Source: Basidiobolus meristosporus CBS 931.73 (taxonomy: Eukaryota > Basidiobolomycota > Basidiobolomycetes > Basidiobolales > Basidiobolaceae). From it: 64,000 bases of DNA. Position 1 is the stretch's first letter; the number at the start of each line of letters is the position of its first letter. Both the position numbers and the translations under genes were made by a program. The DNA lies in the NCBI GenBank assembly GCA_002104905.1, contig MCFE01000092.1, forward strand, positions 1 to 64,000, written 5' to 3'. Below the pieces are notes generated by a model. It was not told where the DNA came from and searched no databases. It saw nothing but the letters and a program-made list of their open reading frames with translations. Below are positions 1 through 11,094 of this stretch, piece after piece.

Positions 1-693
1 TTTGCAGCTGAACATGACTGGTAGGTGTCCTCTAATGCTTTCCAGGCATGCTTTGCCGTTTTTGCTCTTGAGCATTGAATTAGCAATTTGTCCTTGACAT
101 TAAGGCAAATGCAGTTAAAGGCACTTTGTTCTTTCTTCTGGTACTTTAAGGCTTCCTCTCCTACGTTTTTAGGAGGGCATTCTTCTCCCATGACAATATC
201 ACAAAGGCCTCTTTCTTGTAGCAGCATCTTCATCTTCACCTTCCACACTTGGTAGTTAGATCCATCCAACTTTTCAGCAGAGGGAAAATTCCAGTAATCG
301 CAGTAGTAGACATTACAGAGAGTGACAGCTTGGGGCTCATAACCTGTTGTAAGAGTCTTGGAGATATTGGAAGTGGTTGGGAGAACAAGTAGATTATGTG
401 GTTTTCACTTAATGCTTTATTGAATGTAAAAGTAGTATTTATACTTTTACCTGGTCTTGGCATTACAAGCACATAGAATAGGTTAAGGAAGGTCCCAAGA
501 ACATGTGTGCAAAGTTTGGGGCTGTTTGGACAACTTTGAGAATTTTCATGTTCTGGGTACCTGGTATTTTGGTGAAAATATTCTAAGTAAATCCCAACAA
601 GGAATTTGGTCAGTATTCTCTAGGATTTGAAGGTAGTGATCTAAGTGACTAAGTTAGGTGAATATTTAGGTGGAAATACAAATTATTACAACA
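1..693 (-). mobile_element. Copia-A element, 5' end only (gag N-terminus, primer site, 5' LTR)
   Basis: This is the 5' end of a Copia-A retrotransposon on the minus strand; the rest lies left of the window. Bases 345-693 are its 5' LTR (349 bp, TGTTGTAAGAG to TACAACA), nearly identical to the 350-bp LTRs of the intact element at 26250-30936. Bases 333-344 are the primer-binding site, followed by the Gag N-terminus. It is broken: the A-run at about 284-287 has four As where the intact copy has five, which shifts the Gag frame after about 20 residues. The relic at 9337-9903 carries the same deletion, so the two share ancestry. Confidence 0.85.
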
Positions 694-926
694 GATCAGA
701 GACATCTACAATTTGCACTTCCCTCAAAACCGTTGAATTTTATATTTACCCCTGATGAGCTTTACTTTATTGAAACAAACATTAGAGATGAAACAAAACA
801 TAAATTAGGCTACTTATTAGAGAGGTTCTAGACCTCTTAATTGGCTTCTTTATTTGTACCTAGATCAGTTCTTGACTCAAATAAGGATTTCACCAACTTG
901 GTGACTTTGCCCCTCCCCTAACTGCA
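694..926. other. Unassigned AT-rich spacer between Copia fragments
   Basis: I see no gene here. Read on the minus strand it begins with a purine-rich GGGGAGGGG followed by a GTGAAATCC-containing stretch. The stretch just outside the Copia LTR at 9904-10010 resembles it weakly, so it may be the edge of an older unrecognised LTR element. Confidence 0.3.
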
Positions 927-2340
927 TATTTTCTTGATTTTTCACTAGTTTCTCTCTCCACCATGGCTTTAAACTCCCTGAACTTAGACAGAGCTTCTTT
1001 CTTTCTCTCAATGAAGTAGACCCATGTGTATCTTGTACAATCATCAATAAAAGTGATTAAATACTTCATCCTGCCTGATGATAAATTTTGCATAGGTCCA
1101 CATAGATCTGAGTGAATTAGATCTAATTTTATTTTAGTCTTGATTAACCCAGAGCTCTTGAACGGTTGTCTGGCTTGTTTCCCATATATGCAGGCTTCAC
1201 AGTGCTCCAAATTAGCTGGGGGATCAATTTTTACTCCTGAAACTAGCTGATCTTTGATCATTTTGCACAAATAATCAAAATTGATGTGTCCAAATCTTCT
1301 GTGCCAAAGCATTTGTGTTTCTTAATTTAAGTTACTTATATTGGCTTCCAAATATGATAGAATATAAGCAACTTGTATAGATTCTGATCTCCAATACCCA
1401 AGGCAATATGGGCACCATTTTGATCAGTGATCTTGCATCCAGAGTTGTCAAAGCTGAAACTGAGTCCTTCTGCAGTGGCCTTGCTTACAGAGAGTAGGTT
1501 CTTGGCTATTTCTGGTACATATAGTACTTCTTTAAGTGTCAGTGTATGGCTTCCTTCACTGCTTCCAAGGTTTACTTGGATAGTTCCTTCTCCCACTGTA
1601 TCAAGTGTTCTATTGTCACTCATGAAAACCTTCTTAATTGGAATTTCTTGATATTGGGTAAAAAGTTCTTTTTGAGGTGTAAATTTTTGAGATGCTCCAG
1701 AGTCAATATACCACATCTGAGAATCCTTGTTTGTGGTCATATTTAGTGCATATATGAATAATCCATCTTCAGTTGTTGCAGTATTTCCATATTGAGGCTT
1801 TTTCTGCTGATTAACTCTCTTTTTGTGACACTAGTCTGATGTGTGTCCTTTCCTTTTGCAGTAGTTGCAAAACAGGTTGCTGTTGTCTTTGTAGGGCTTT
1901 GGGTACCTCCTTTGTTGGTTATCATTGCTTATTAAAGCATTTTCTTCTTCCTTCTTATTGGTGCTTGATTTTCTTAATTCTTCATCCAGGAGCCTTCCAT
2001 ACACATAATTTAAGGTCAAATCTTTAGTTCTGGACTCTAGGGCTGATACAAGGCCCTGAAACCTGTCTTTCAGGTTATGCAGGATGGTAACTATCACATC
2101 CTTATCAGTAGTTGGAATACCCACAGATTCCCGTTCATCTACCAGCAAGGTAATTCTGTTAATTAGATTTTTCATTTCTTCTCCTGGCTGCATCTTTATA
2201 GTAAGGAATTTTTGTCTCAGATACATTTTCTTAGCAGCTGAACATGACTGGTAGGTGTGTTCTAATGCATTTTAGACATTCTTTGCCATGTTTACTCTTG
2301 AGCATTGAATTAGCAATTTGTCCGTAACATTAAGGTATAT
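927..2340 (-). pseudogene. Copia-A relic, gag to integrase part
   Basis: This is a minus-strand remnant of Copia-A, in order gag (YLRQKF to CCHC knuckle), protease (WYIDSGASQ near 1700) and integrase (HRRFGH zinc-binding region, HSDLCGPM, FIDDCTRYTW). It stops abruptly at about 927 inside integrase, so reverse transcriptase and RNase H are lost. Several frameshifts separate the open pieces (for example near 1320 and 1800). On the right it is interrupted at 2340 by the Gypsy element and resumes at 9337 with the gag N-terminus and 5' LTR. Base 2340 joined to 9337 restores the order seen in the intact copy (around 30340). Confidence 0.88.
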
Positions 2341-3039
2341 TGTTGTATCCAAGAGAAAGTGTAATAAAACTCTTGAATAGTTTAACTGAACCAAAGGGAC
2401 AATTAAGTGCAGAATCTTAGAATTGTCAGAGAGTGGCGGAAATATTAGCAGAAAGATTCTGATCTAATATTGGTCTTGGATATAGCTGGGTTGGCTATAA
2501 AGACAATGATATTTGTTTGCTAGGCAGGCTAGGCTTGGTGTTCTTTGGAGTGCTAGATATACTAGGCTTGGATAGGAACTAGAACGGAATTGTTGGGTTC
2601 TTATTTTTGCTTGAGACAGAATCTTAATTTTGTTGAGACACACACTAAACCAAAAGGTTCAGTAAACTTTATTTATACTTTTCTGATCAAGTTGAATTAG
2701 TAAGCACCAAGAGACTGGACTAATTGAAATCTGTAGGGGTGTTGATAGGTGCATAAGATAAATGAGAAATTGCATCATTAATCAGCTGATGTCTAGGCAA
2801 CTACTAAGTGGTTGGACAGATCTCAGATGACCAATCACTTGGAAAGGCTTAGCAGATAAGTTGAGGACGTAATGACCACTTAAAAACTGATCAGGTGTGA
2901 CAGCTAAAAATAGATTCTGAGAAGTGATAACATAAATCATGACAGGGATTAGTTATGATTGGGTTAGGGAAAATCAGTTAGGGTACTAGATTTTCTAACG
3001 GAGTGAAATTGGCTAAGTTTTAAATGTTGATGCACAACA
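2341..3039 (-). repeat. Gypsy 3' LTR (699 bp)
   Basis: This is the left (3') LTR. Bases 2341-2704 show no difference from the 5' LTR by eye, while 2705-3039 (U3 in element sense) carry about 20 differences. A TATAAATA box lies on the minus strand near 2669-2676. Confidence 0.92.
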
Positions 3040-3075
3040 TCACTTCCTCCTGGGAGAGGAGTTTTCTGATACCTT

Positions 3076-6000
3076 CTAGGCTCCCCTATGGCTCCAATAT
3101 TGATCAATGATGGCAACATCATCAAAGTTTGTGTAAGGTTCCCAGGTGTTGTGTTTAGCATCATAACCTTTCCATTTGACTAAATAAAGGCAATTTGGTT
3201 CTTCTCCATCATGGTCAACAATAGCTTCAACTTCATAGGACTCAGAAGTAACTGGGTCTTGAGATATGAGCTTGAGTGAAGAAGGTGGAAAGTTTTTTGG
3301 TAGCAGTGCTCCAGTATTGTCCTGAAGCACATAAGATCCTCCAGTGGTACGCCTGACAACTTTGAATGGGCCTTCATATTTGGGGTCAAGCTTAGACTGT
3401 TGGATTGGATCTAGTGTCATGACATATGACCCATCTGGGAAGCTGCTGTTTCTGTGTCTTGAGGCATATGTTGAAGTCATCTTTTTCTGTGAGGCCTTAC
3501 TTCTGGCACTGATGGCAGGGTAGACAATGTTGGTAAGGTACTCAAGCCGGTTCTTTAGCTTGTCTGTACTCAAACTTGCTAACTCTGTATTCTGGTAGTC
3601 TCCAAAGCGGTAGTATCTTCTTCCAAACATCAAAGAAAATGGTGTTGATCCATGTAGAGCGGCAATTTTGGTGTTGATAGCATACTGCACAGTGGGGATA
3701 TACTTGTCCCAATTCTTCTTGATACCTTTGACAGATTTCCTGATGATGTTCACTGAGGTCGGAACATGTCTTTCAGCAAGTCCATTAGCTTTTGGATGAT
3801 ATGGGGTGATCAGACGGTGATCAATGGCGCTATTCTGACAAAGGGCTTTGATCACATGATTTACAAATTCTGTTCCATTATCCAATTGAATGACCTTGGG
3901 GAATACAAAAAGGCAGAAGAGTTTGAATAGTTCTTGTGCAATAGTGGCAGCACACTTGTCTGGGATAGCTTTGAGGAAGACAAAATGTGTGCACACATCC
4001 ACAATTACAAAGAGGTAGTGATTTCCATCATCACTAGTGGTGAAAGGTCCAGCTAGATCAATTGCAATATGATCCATAGGAAGGCTTGCATGGATGGGAC
4101 TCAATGGGTGAAATCCATGGCGGCTGATATTGTAAAGCTGACATTCTCTGCAAGACTTGACAAATTAGGCAGTCAGCTTTGATATTTGGCCAGTGATATC
4201 CATCAGAGTGTAGCTTCTTCATAAGTGTGTCAGCTCCAAAGTGGCCAAGTAGATGACTCCTCTGTATCAACATTTTCCTTTCATTGGTATGGGGGATTTT
4301 TCAGGTTGCTGAATCCAGTAGAGGAATTACTTCTGAAGTTGTAGTGAGCTTACTGATTATGTCAGTAATCACATGTCCCTCCCAAGGTGAAGTTAGGATA
4401 AGTCTTGAAAGGTGGTCAGGCAGGATGTTGAGGATTCCTGGGCAATGAACAACAGTATATTCATAATCAAGTAGAGTATCCAGTCAGTTGGTAAGCATTG
4501 GAGTCAGAGTCTTTTGAGTGTGGATATAGACAAGGGCTTGGTGGTCAGTGTACAAGGTAAAAGGATTACCCCATAGATACTGATGAAACTTCTTCAAGGC
4601 AAAGACTATAGCAAGTAGCTCCTTCTTGGTAGCAGAGTAGTTTCTCTCAGCAGGTTGTAGGGACCTGGCTTGGAAAGAGATCCAGTGAGGCGGATTTTGG
4701 TCTTCATCTTGATAGAGGACTGCCCCTAACCCAACATTAGATGCATCAGTGGCAACAAAAAAGGTCTTAGCAAAGTCTGGGTAGGATAGGGTGGGTGCTT
4801 GTGGGAGCAAATGGCAGAGTGACTCAAATGCTTGGTCATGAACCTTGTTCCAGGCTGAGGGGAGATCAGGACTATGGCGTAATGCATCCAAAGGGGCACT
4901 CAAGGAGGACATGAGAGGAATGTGTTCCCTGAAATAGTTGAATACTCCAAGATAATGTTGGAGTTGCTTAGTGCTAGTGGGTTTTGGCCATTCAGGAATA
5001 TTGACCAGTTTGAAAGGATTAAGCTGGCGGCCATCTGGTGTGACAATGAATCCAAGTAGATTGATTTTGAGGCAGGCAAAGCTGCACTTTTCAGCATTAA
5101 GAATCAGTCCAGCAGCTGTCAGTCTATTGATTACATCAGTAACGTGGGTTGCATGATCATCACAGTTTGTGGAAAATATGATGACATCATCAACAAATAC
5201 TAAGGTGTATGGTACATTCTTGAGTATTATAGTCATGACTCTCTGGAACTTGCTGGTCAGTGTCTTTAGGCCAAGCAGAGCTCCCTGAAACATCCATTGC
5301 ATATTATTCCAAGTAAAGGCAGTCTTATGCTGATGATCAGGATAGATCTGGAATTGGTGATATGCATCCTTCAAGTCCAATTTGGAGAATACTTTTGCGC
5401 CTGATAGTGAGGAAAAGATATCCTGGATTCTTGGAATTAGAAATTTATCATCTTGGAGAAGCTTGTTCAGAGGTCTAGGGTCCAAACAGGGTCTCTTCAG
5501 AGTTAGATTTCCATCAGCATCTTTCTTAGGAGCAAGCGTCAAAGGGCTGTTGAATGTTGTGTTGACAGGGGCTTGAGTGATAATTCCATTGTCAGCCCAC
5601 TTTTGGACTATTTCATCAACTAAGTGTTGACAAGAATGCAGAATTGGGTATTGCCTCCTCCATGTTGACTCACCAGGTGGGGTTTCTAGTGTAACAATGG
5701 ATTCTGGAATAGGGCAGAAACTGTTCCTGCAAATGGCTAGGTTTCTTTCTATGGCCGGCTGAATTTCCAATTTGACTGATTGAGCATACGCTTGGAAAGT
5801 TGGGGTTGACCCCTCTGCTTCTGGATGGGGTGAGATAATCTCTGGGATCTGATCCATTATGGGTGGCTGAGATTTAGTGATTCCAGGATATGAAACTGGT
5901 AGTCTGCCTATGTGAAAGCCAAGTTTGGTGAAGGTGTCTAGACCAATGACTACCTGAGGTCCATCAGGAATGTCAATAACTTCCATCTGATGGATTATAG

Positions 6001-6450
6001 TTATTGAACCACAGTGTATGCTGATTGGATTGGTTATACCAATTCTTGGGGCTGAGAGGTCCTTAGCCGCAAGTATGATTTTTCCTGGTCGCTTTTCTAT
6101 TTCCAATTTAAGTTCTTTGACTACATTGGGTGATACAATAGAGTTGGATGATCCAGTATCCAATAGTGCTATGTATGACTTGCCATTGAGCTTGAGTGAC
6201 ACCTCTATAGCTTTTAGCTGTGCTATTGGTTGCTTCTTTTTTTGAACAGTTGCAATTTTAGCCGGAATTTCAAAGAGATTGTGATAATCTTGAATTGTAA
6301 GTTCTTCATATGCTTCTTCATACCCTGTCATTTTAATGGTTGAGTTTTCATCCAGGATCTGGGTAATCTTTGCCGATGGTGTAGAGTTCTTCTCAGGACA
6401 GGCCGGTGATCTATGTCCCATCTTTCCACATTTAAAGCATTGTCATCAGC
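3076..6450 (-). pseudogene. Gypsy pol: protease, RT, RNase H, integrase, chromodomain
   Basis: This is the polyprotein of the chromovirus. In order it has a CCHC zinc knuckle (CFKCGKMGHRSPAC, about 6440-6399), an aspartic protease (LLDTGSS), a reverse transcriptase (LDLKDAYHQF and a FVDD catalytic box), RNase H (FVATDASNVGLG), an integrase zinc-binding region (HLLGHFGADTL with CLIC), and an integrase core with IAIDLAGPF, QLDNGTEF and the Glu of NGLAERH. It ends in a chromodomain (VEAIVDHDG to LVKWKGYDAKHNTWEP, about 3230-3100). There is an in-frame TGA at 4484-4486, where TGG (Trp) would keep the RNase H-integrase connection open. A one-base frameshift near 4155 lies between the integrase zinc finger and core. 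The chromodomain is the classic chromovirus targeting module that binds modified histone H3. Confidence 0.92.
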
Positions 6451-8596
6451 ATTTGGATTATCAGTTTTGGTATTTTGCTGCTTCTCAGACGTGTTTCCTG
6501 ACTTGTTTGACTGCTTAGTGATGCCTTTGCATTCACTAGTAAAATGATAGCATCTTCCATGAAGCTCACAATGCTTTGTGGTGGTTGACTTCTTCTTGGT
6601 CACATGACTGCTCTCTTTTCCGGTTGCTACAGCATCTTGCATGGAGTTGCCTGAAGCCTGGCTAACAGCTGCGGTCATGGTGATTGCAAGTGTACATACT
6701 TCTGAGATTTTGTCATAGGTACGTGCAGGGTTGCATGCTTTGACAATAGCAATATTGCTCTGTAGCTGGTGTGAAAAGTTTGAAAGAAAATGAGAAGTAA
6801 GCGACGGATTGTCATCACTAACTCCAGCTAATCTCATTTGTCTCTGGAATCTATCACAGAAGTGTTGCACAGATTCACCTTTTTGCAATTTAGTTTTCCA
6901 TAAGTCGCAGTTTAGATGCGCTGTGGTTGTGTATAGGTCCAAGGGAGAGATACGTCCAACACTTCTCAAGTGTTTTGTGTGTGGGGTGTTCACTGGGTGC
7001 AATAACCTCTGGCAAAAGCTTGCTAGGAATACTTGGGTTCTGTCTCTAATCTAATGTGAAGGGGAATAAAGCCACAAGCTTGTCAAGGGAAAACTATTGA
7101 GCTACAATCCCCAACTTAGTTGGCGTCTTAACAAAAGTATGTGCTGGGTTCAGCGTCCTTTGAGATGACAATGTACTAAAGCTTCCAAAGTCAAAACAAC
7201 TGTAAACTCCACCAGCAGGGACTTGATAAGAATGCAGCTGTGGTCAATAGTTACAAAGACAGAAAAGTATCTTTGCCTGTACAAGAACAAACTTGGGAAA
7301 GAATCAAATATAATAAAAGATACCTACTCTGAGTATTCCTCACAAGTAGTGCCTCCAAGGTCAGTTGGCTGTCAGCGCGGTTTCCTGGGAGTGTCCTGTG
7401 GTCTGGGGTTGGAAGTTCAGGTAGCAGCAGGTAGCAGTGATCACACTAATCAACAAGTCGGTATATTGATAAAAGGGATGATGATTTATTGTTGAGGGAT
7501 AGCCTCCCTTATATACTTTTCTTACTGGCTAAGTGATTACTAATCATGGTGTTCCAGAAGGTTCCGGATATCAATAGAAATCTTAATGACATCAGAATGA
7601 CCTAAGAATGTTCTAAGTAGGTGCCGGAAGGTTCTAAGAGGCACAGCACATCCAACCAATCAGGAATCAGTATTCTGAAACCTGTGTAACATGGGGATAC
7701 CATATATGGTATGGAAATGGTAGGGATGGTGACACGGGTTGATCATGTGTCACGGGTACTGGCGCGGGTACTTGCCTAATATAGAAGCACTTGTAACTAG
7801 TAATCTTACATAAAGTGAGGGGTAACTTATGCAATAGGGTAAGCAGGTGTGATAGTCAACCGGCTTATGGGATAGTACTGATTGGGTAAGACAAATGGGA
7901 TAAAACTAAAATGAGTGTAGTAGGGATATAGGGAAGTAGAAAATAAGGGAATGAGCACATCTGTCAGTGGGTGTCACTGTCACCCCACTACAGCGCTTTC
8001 TTGAGGGGATCTTCAAAATGGCTGCAAAAGAGGTTTTGGGCAATCTTCCATGTACTATTGGACGGAATGTTTACTTCAACCCAGTCAGCATCTTGCATGG
8101 TGAGACAGAGAGGCAGAAGTCTAGCCCAATTGGTGTCAGGGTCTAGCTGGTGCGCAGCTAAGACATGACTAAACTTGTAAAGAAACTCAGTAGGATTCTT
8201 TATGGCATTGGCTCCTTCAGCAAAAAGGGGCAAGGATCTTGGGACAACCACTGGCGTAGGTCTAGAGGGAGATGTAGATCTGGAGGATCCAAAGGCATGA
8301 CTTCTTGGTGGCTGATGCAGAGCAAGGCTTGGCGGATTTTCAATGCTGTCAATTATGATTGCAACATTCACCAGGGCTTCTTTGATAATTCCAATTACAT
8401 CTTGGTAACCAGAAATAACTTCAAGAAGCTCATCTCTACGGTGATTGTCAGATCTTGTCTTGGCAAGCTTTGAATGCTCTAGCATTAAAGTGTTTCTTTC
8501 ATGCATGATGTTTTCAAGCTGTTTGGTTAGCGCTTCCTGATTTCTGCGGGCTTCTTCCAACATGGAAAGATTTGGATTGCTTGCTGCTGAGGACAT
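6328..8596 (-). pseudogene. Gypsy gag, split by a solo LTR
   Basis: The Gag start is the ATG ending at 8596, 41 bp inside the 5' LTR. The first part (8596-7993) has an N-terminal coiled-coil-like stretch and a Gag capsid-like segment. It is cut by the 1,070-bp insertion 6923-7992. Gag resumes at 6922 and runs to 6328. With the insertion and one GCGCT duplicate removed, the frame is continuous across the joint (LKKA then HLNCDL), which shows that the insertion broke it. The end runs out of frame with the zinc knuckle at about 6437: one extra base is needed to keep the first Cys of the knuckle in frame. Confidence 0.88.
6923..7992 (-). mobile_element. Solo LTR, family C (1,070 bp)
   Basis: This is an LTR-like unit beginning TGTAGTGGGGTGACAG on the minus strand and ending near ACAACCAC, flanked by the perfect duplication GCGCT (6918-6922 and 7993-7997). 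A near-identical copy in opposite orientation lies at 55549-56620 with its own duplication, AGCGG. The minus strand carries TATATAAG followed by AATAAA, as expected for a promoter and polyadenylation region inside an LTR. I see no internal protein domain. Open frames inside it occur in both copies only because the copies are near-identical. Confidence 0.85.
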
Positions 8597-8637
8597 CTTA
8601 TGAGCGGTTGAATGTAATGGAATTCAACAAAAAAAAA

Positions 8638-9336
8638 TGTTGTATCCAAGAGAAAGTGTAATAAAACTCTTGAATAGTTTAACTGAACCAAAGGGACAAT
8701 TAAGTGCAGAATCTTAGAATTGTCAGAGAGTGGCGGAAATATTAGCAGAAAGATTCTGATCTAATATTGGTCTTGGATATAGCTGGGTTGGCTATAAAGA
8801 CAATGATATTTGTTTGCTAGGCAGGCTAGGCTTGGTGTTCTTTGGAGTGCTAGATATACTAGGCTTGGATAGGAACTAGAACGGAATTGTTGGGTTCTTA
8901 TTTTTGCTTGAGACAGAATCTTAATTTTGTTGAGACACACACTAAACCAAAAGGTTCAGTAAACTTTATTTATACTTTTCTGATCAAGTTGAATTAGTAA
9001 GCGCCAAGAGACTGGACTAATTGAAATCTGTAGGGGTGTTGATAGGTGCATAAGATAAATGAGAACTTGCATCATTAATCAGCTGATGTCTTGGCAACTA
9101 CTAAGTGGTTGGACAGATCTCAGATGACTTATCACTTGGAAAGGCTTAGCAGATAAGTTGAGGATGTAATGACCACATGAAAATTGATAAGGTGTGACAG
9201 CTAAAAATAGATTCTGGGAAGTGATAAAATAAACCATATCAGGGATTAGTTATGATTGGGTTAGGGAGAATCAGTTAGGGTGCCAGATTTTCTAACAGAG
9301 TGAAATTGGCTAAGTTTTAAATGTTGATGCACAACA
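8638..9336 (-). repeat. Gypsy 5' LTR (699 bp)
   Basis: This is the right (5') LTR, the same length as the left one. Its U3 half agrees with the solo copy at 25978-31367 better than with its own partner at 2341-3039. Confidence 0.92.
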
Positions 9337-9903
9337 CAAATGCAGTTAAAGGCACTTTGTTCCTTCTTCTGGTACTTTAAGGCTTCCTCTACCACATTTT
9401 TAGAAGGGTATTTTCCCATGACAATATCCCAAAGGCCTCTTTCTTGTAGCAGCATCTTTTTTCACCTTCCACACTTGGTAGTTAGATCCATCCGACTTTT
9501 CAGCAGAGGGAAAATTCCAGTATTAGCAGTAGTAGACATTGCAGAGAGTGACAGCTTGGGGCTCATAACCTGTTGTAAGAGTCTTGGAGATATTGGAAGT
9601 GATTGGGAGAATAAGTAGATTATGTGGTTATCACTTAATGATTTATTGAATGTAAAAGTAGTATTTATACTTTTACACAGCCTTGGCATAAAAAACACGT
9701 AGAATAGGTTAAGGAGGGTCCCAAGAACATGTGTGCAAAGTTTGGGGCTGTTTGGACAACTTATATAATTTTCATGTTCTGGGTAAATATTCTAAGTAAA
9801 TCCCAACAAGGAATTTGGTCAGTATTCTGTAGGATTTGAAAGGTAATGATCTAAGTGACTAAGTTAGGTGAATATTTAGGTGGAATTACGAATTTTTACA
9901 ACA
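9337..9903 (-). pseudogene. Copia-A relic, gag N-terminus and 5' LTR
   Basis: This continues the relic 927-2340 across the Gypsy insertion. Bases 9337-9570 hold the gag N-terminus with the same four-A frameshift as the copy at 1-693, then the primer site. Bases 9571-9903 are the 5' LTR, shortened to 333 bp by a deletion of about 17 bp where other copies read GGTACCTGGTATTTTGGTG. Confidence 0.88.
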
Positions 9904-11094
9904 TTATAGACTCGCACTTTTCCAGATATCTGTTAGGTTCTCATTTGTCTTCTTTATTCACGATTTTAAAGAAAGATTTCACCACCTGGTCATTATCATT
10001 CCCCTCATATATTCAGCATCAAGCTAGAGAATAGAATTAAATGACATGTGAAGGCGGCATATGTAACTCATTATTACTTTAGCTAAATAGCCACTTTCGA
10101 ACATAGAACCATGATGGAAAGCTTCATACTTGTCTGTATTAATAAGTGCAGTCATAATGCTAGTATACTGAGATATAAGGCAGTCCGGTTGTTGCCCAGC
10201 ACTCTGTCATATATATTTAACGCTATCCACCCAAGCTAAAGGATACCGATTGCTGAGTTTTACGCATGCTACTGAATTTGGAACAACAGTTGATGCTATA
10301 TGCAATATTGGTTGGTAGGACATGATATATCCGAGGAGAGTCAACTATTCTTGGATATTGATTTTGCCAGGATTAGGCTAAACAAACTGACTAGTAGCCT
10401 TTTCCACGGTCTCGCACCCTAACCGTTATTCACTACTTTTCTTGCCGTGGAGCAGGGATAAATAGCGGGAGAATACAAGTGTTTCATCCCAGATTGGACC
10501 GGCAGCCCCTTGGCATAGCAGCATGAGAGAAGGACCCAGTTGTATGATTGGAGCAAGGTGTGTAGTACAGAATCCACTTGGTTAGATCCTCTCCACACAA
10601 CACCACATGTCTGAGTGGCGGTATATACCCTCCCGGCAAGTATCTTCCTCGTGTTCAGTAGTGCTTTCGGCGCCCCAAGCGATGGCTATGGAGACCATTG
10701 ATTTAGCTATATTATCATAGTCACGCAACCACTGAAACATAATGTATCGATCCATATAGGTTATATAAGGCAAATAATTCCATATATGGCTATGTACCGC
10801 AACAATGAGAAAATGCCCAGATTGGAAGTTGAGTCCGAATTGTAGATCAGGGATAGCAAGATCTAGTAGCCGATATTCCCTGCTCTGTGGAAGTTATGAT
10901 TACTTAAAACGGTTCCGCCAATAAAGTCGCAATTCGTTTCAAAACTGGAGGGGGTTCGGGTAAACAATGACACTGAGAGTGATTACCGATAACGATCAAG
11001 GCAATTTATAAGTACTGGTGCATGCTAGGGATCTTCTCTAGTAAAATCGTCAACCCGATTTTTGGCCAATTTTTTCCCGCACTTACTGCAAGTT
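9904..11094. other. Intergenic region before the kinase gene
   Basis: I see no convincing gene, RNA or repeat. Base composition shifts here from CpG-poor transposon DNA to CpG-containing unique DNA. Confidence 0.5.

Larger units (their letters stand above)
2341..9336 (-). mobile_element. Ty3/Gypsy chromovirus, complete but defective
   Basis: This is a 6,996-bp LTR retrotransposon on the minus strand with 699-bp LTRs at 2341-3039 and 8638-9336. Both LTRs begin TGTTG and end CAACA as read on the plus strand. Gene order is gag, zinc knuckle, protease, reverse transcriptase, RNase H, integrase, chromodomain. It sits in the gag of a Copia-A relic. The flanks TATAT (2336-2340) and CAAAT (9337-9341) fit a 5-bp target duplication with two later changes, and the intact Copia has GCAAAT at this site. 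A purine tract (AGGAGGAAG, minus strand) abuts the 3' LTR at 3040. Next to the 5' LTR there are nine Ts on the minus strand and no recognisable tRNA-3'-end primer site. Coding is broken by a solo-LTR insertion, two frameshifts and one TGA. Confidence 0.93.

Noticed and set aside
6430-6436. Programmed -1 frameshift at T TTA AAT in Gypsy
   Set aside because: A shift there would leave out the first Cys of the zinc knuckle. A single-base deletion just upstream explains the data better, so this is kept only as a question.
7223-7495. 90-residue frame conserved at 7223-7495 and 55998-56318
   Set aside because: It lies inside the family-C solo LTR, so conservation reflects recent LTR copies. There is no domain, and it spans the promoter/R region.
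11062-11094. Longer kinase start
   Set aside because: The extension begins with TTG, not ATG. ATG 11095 is the first real start.
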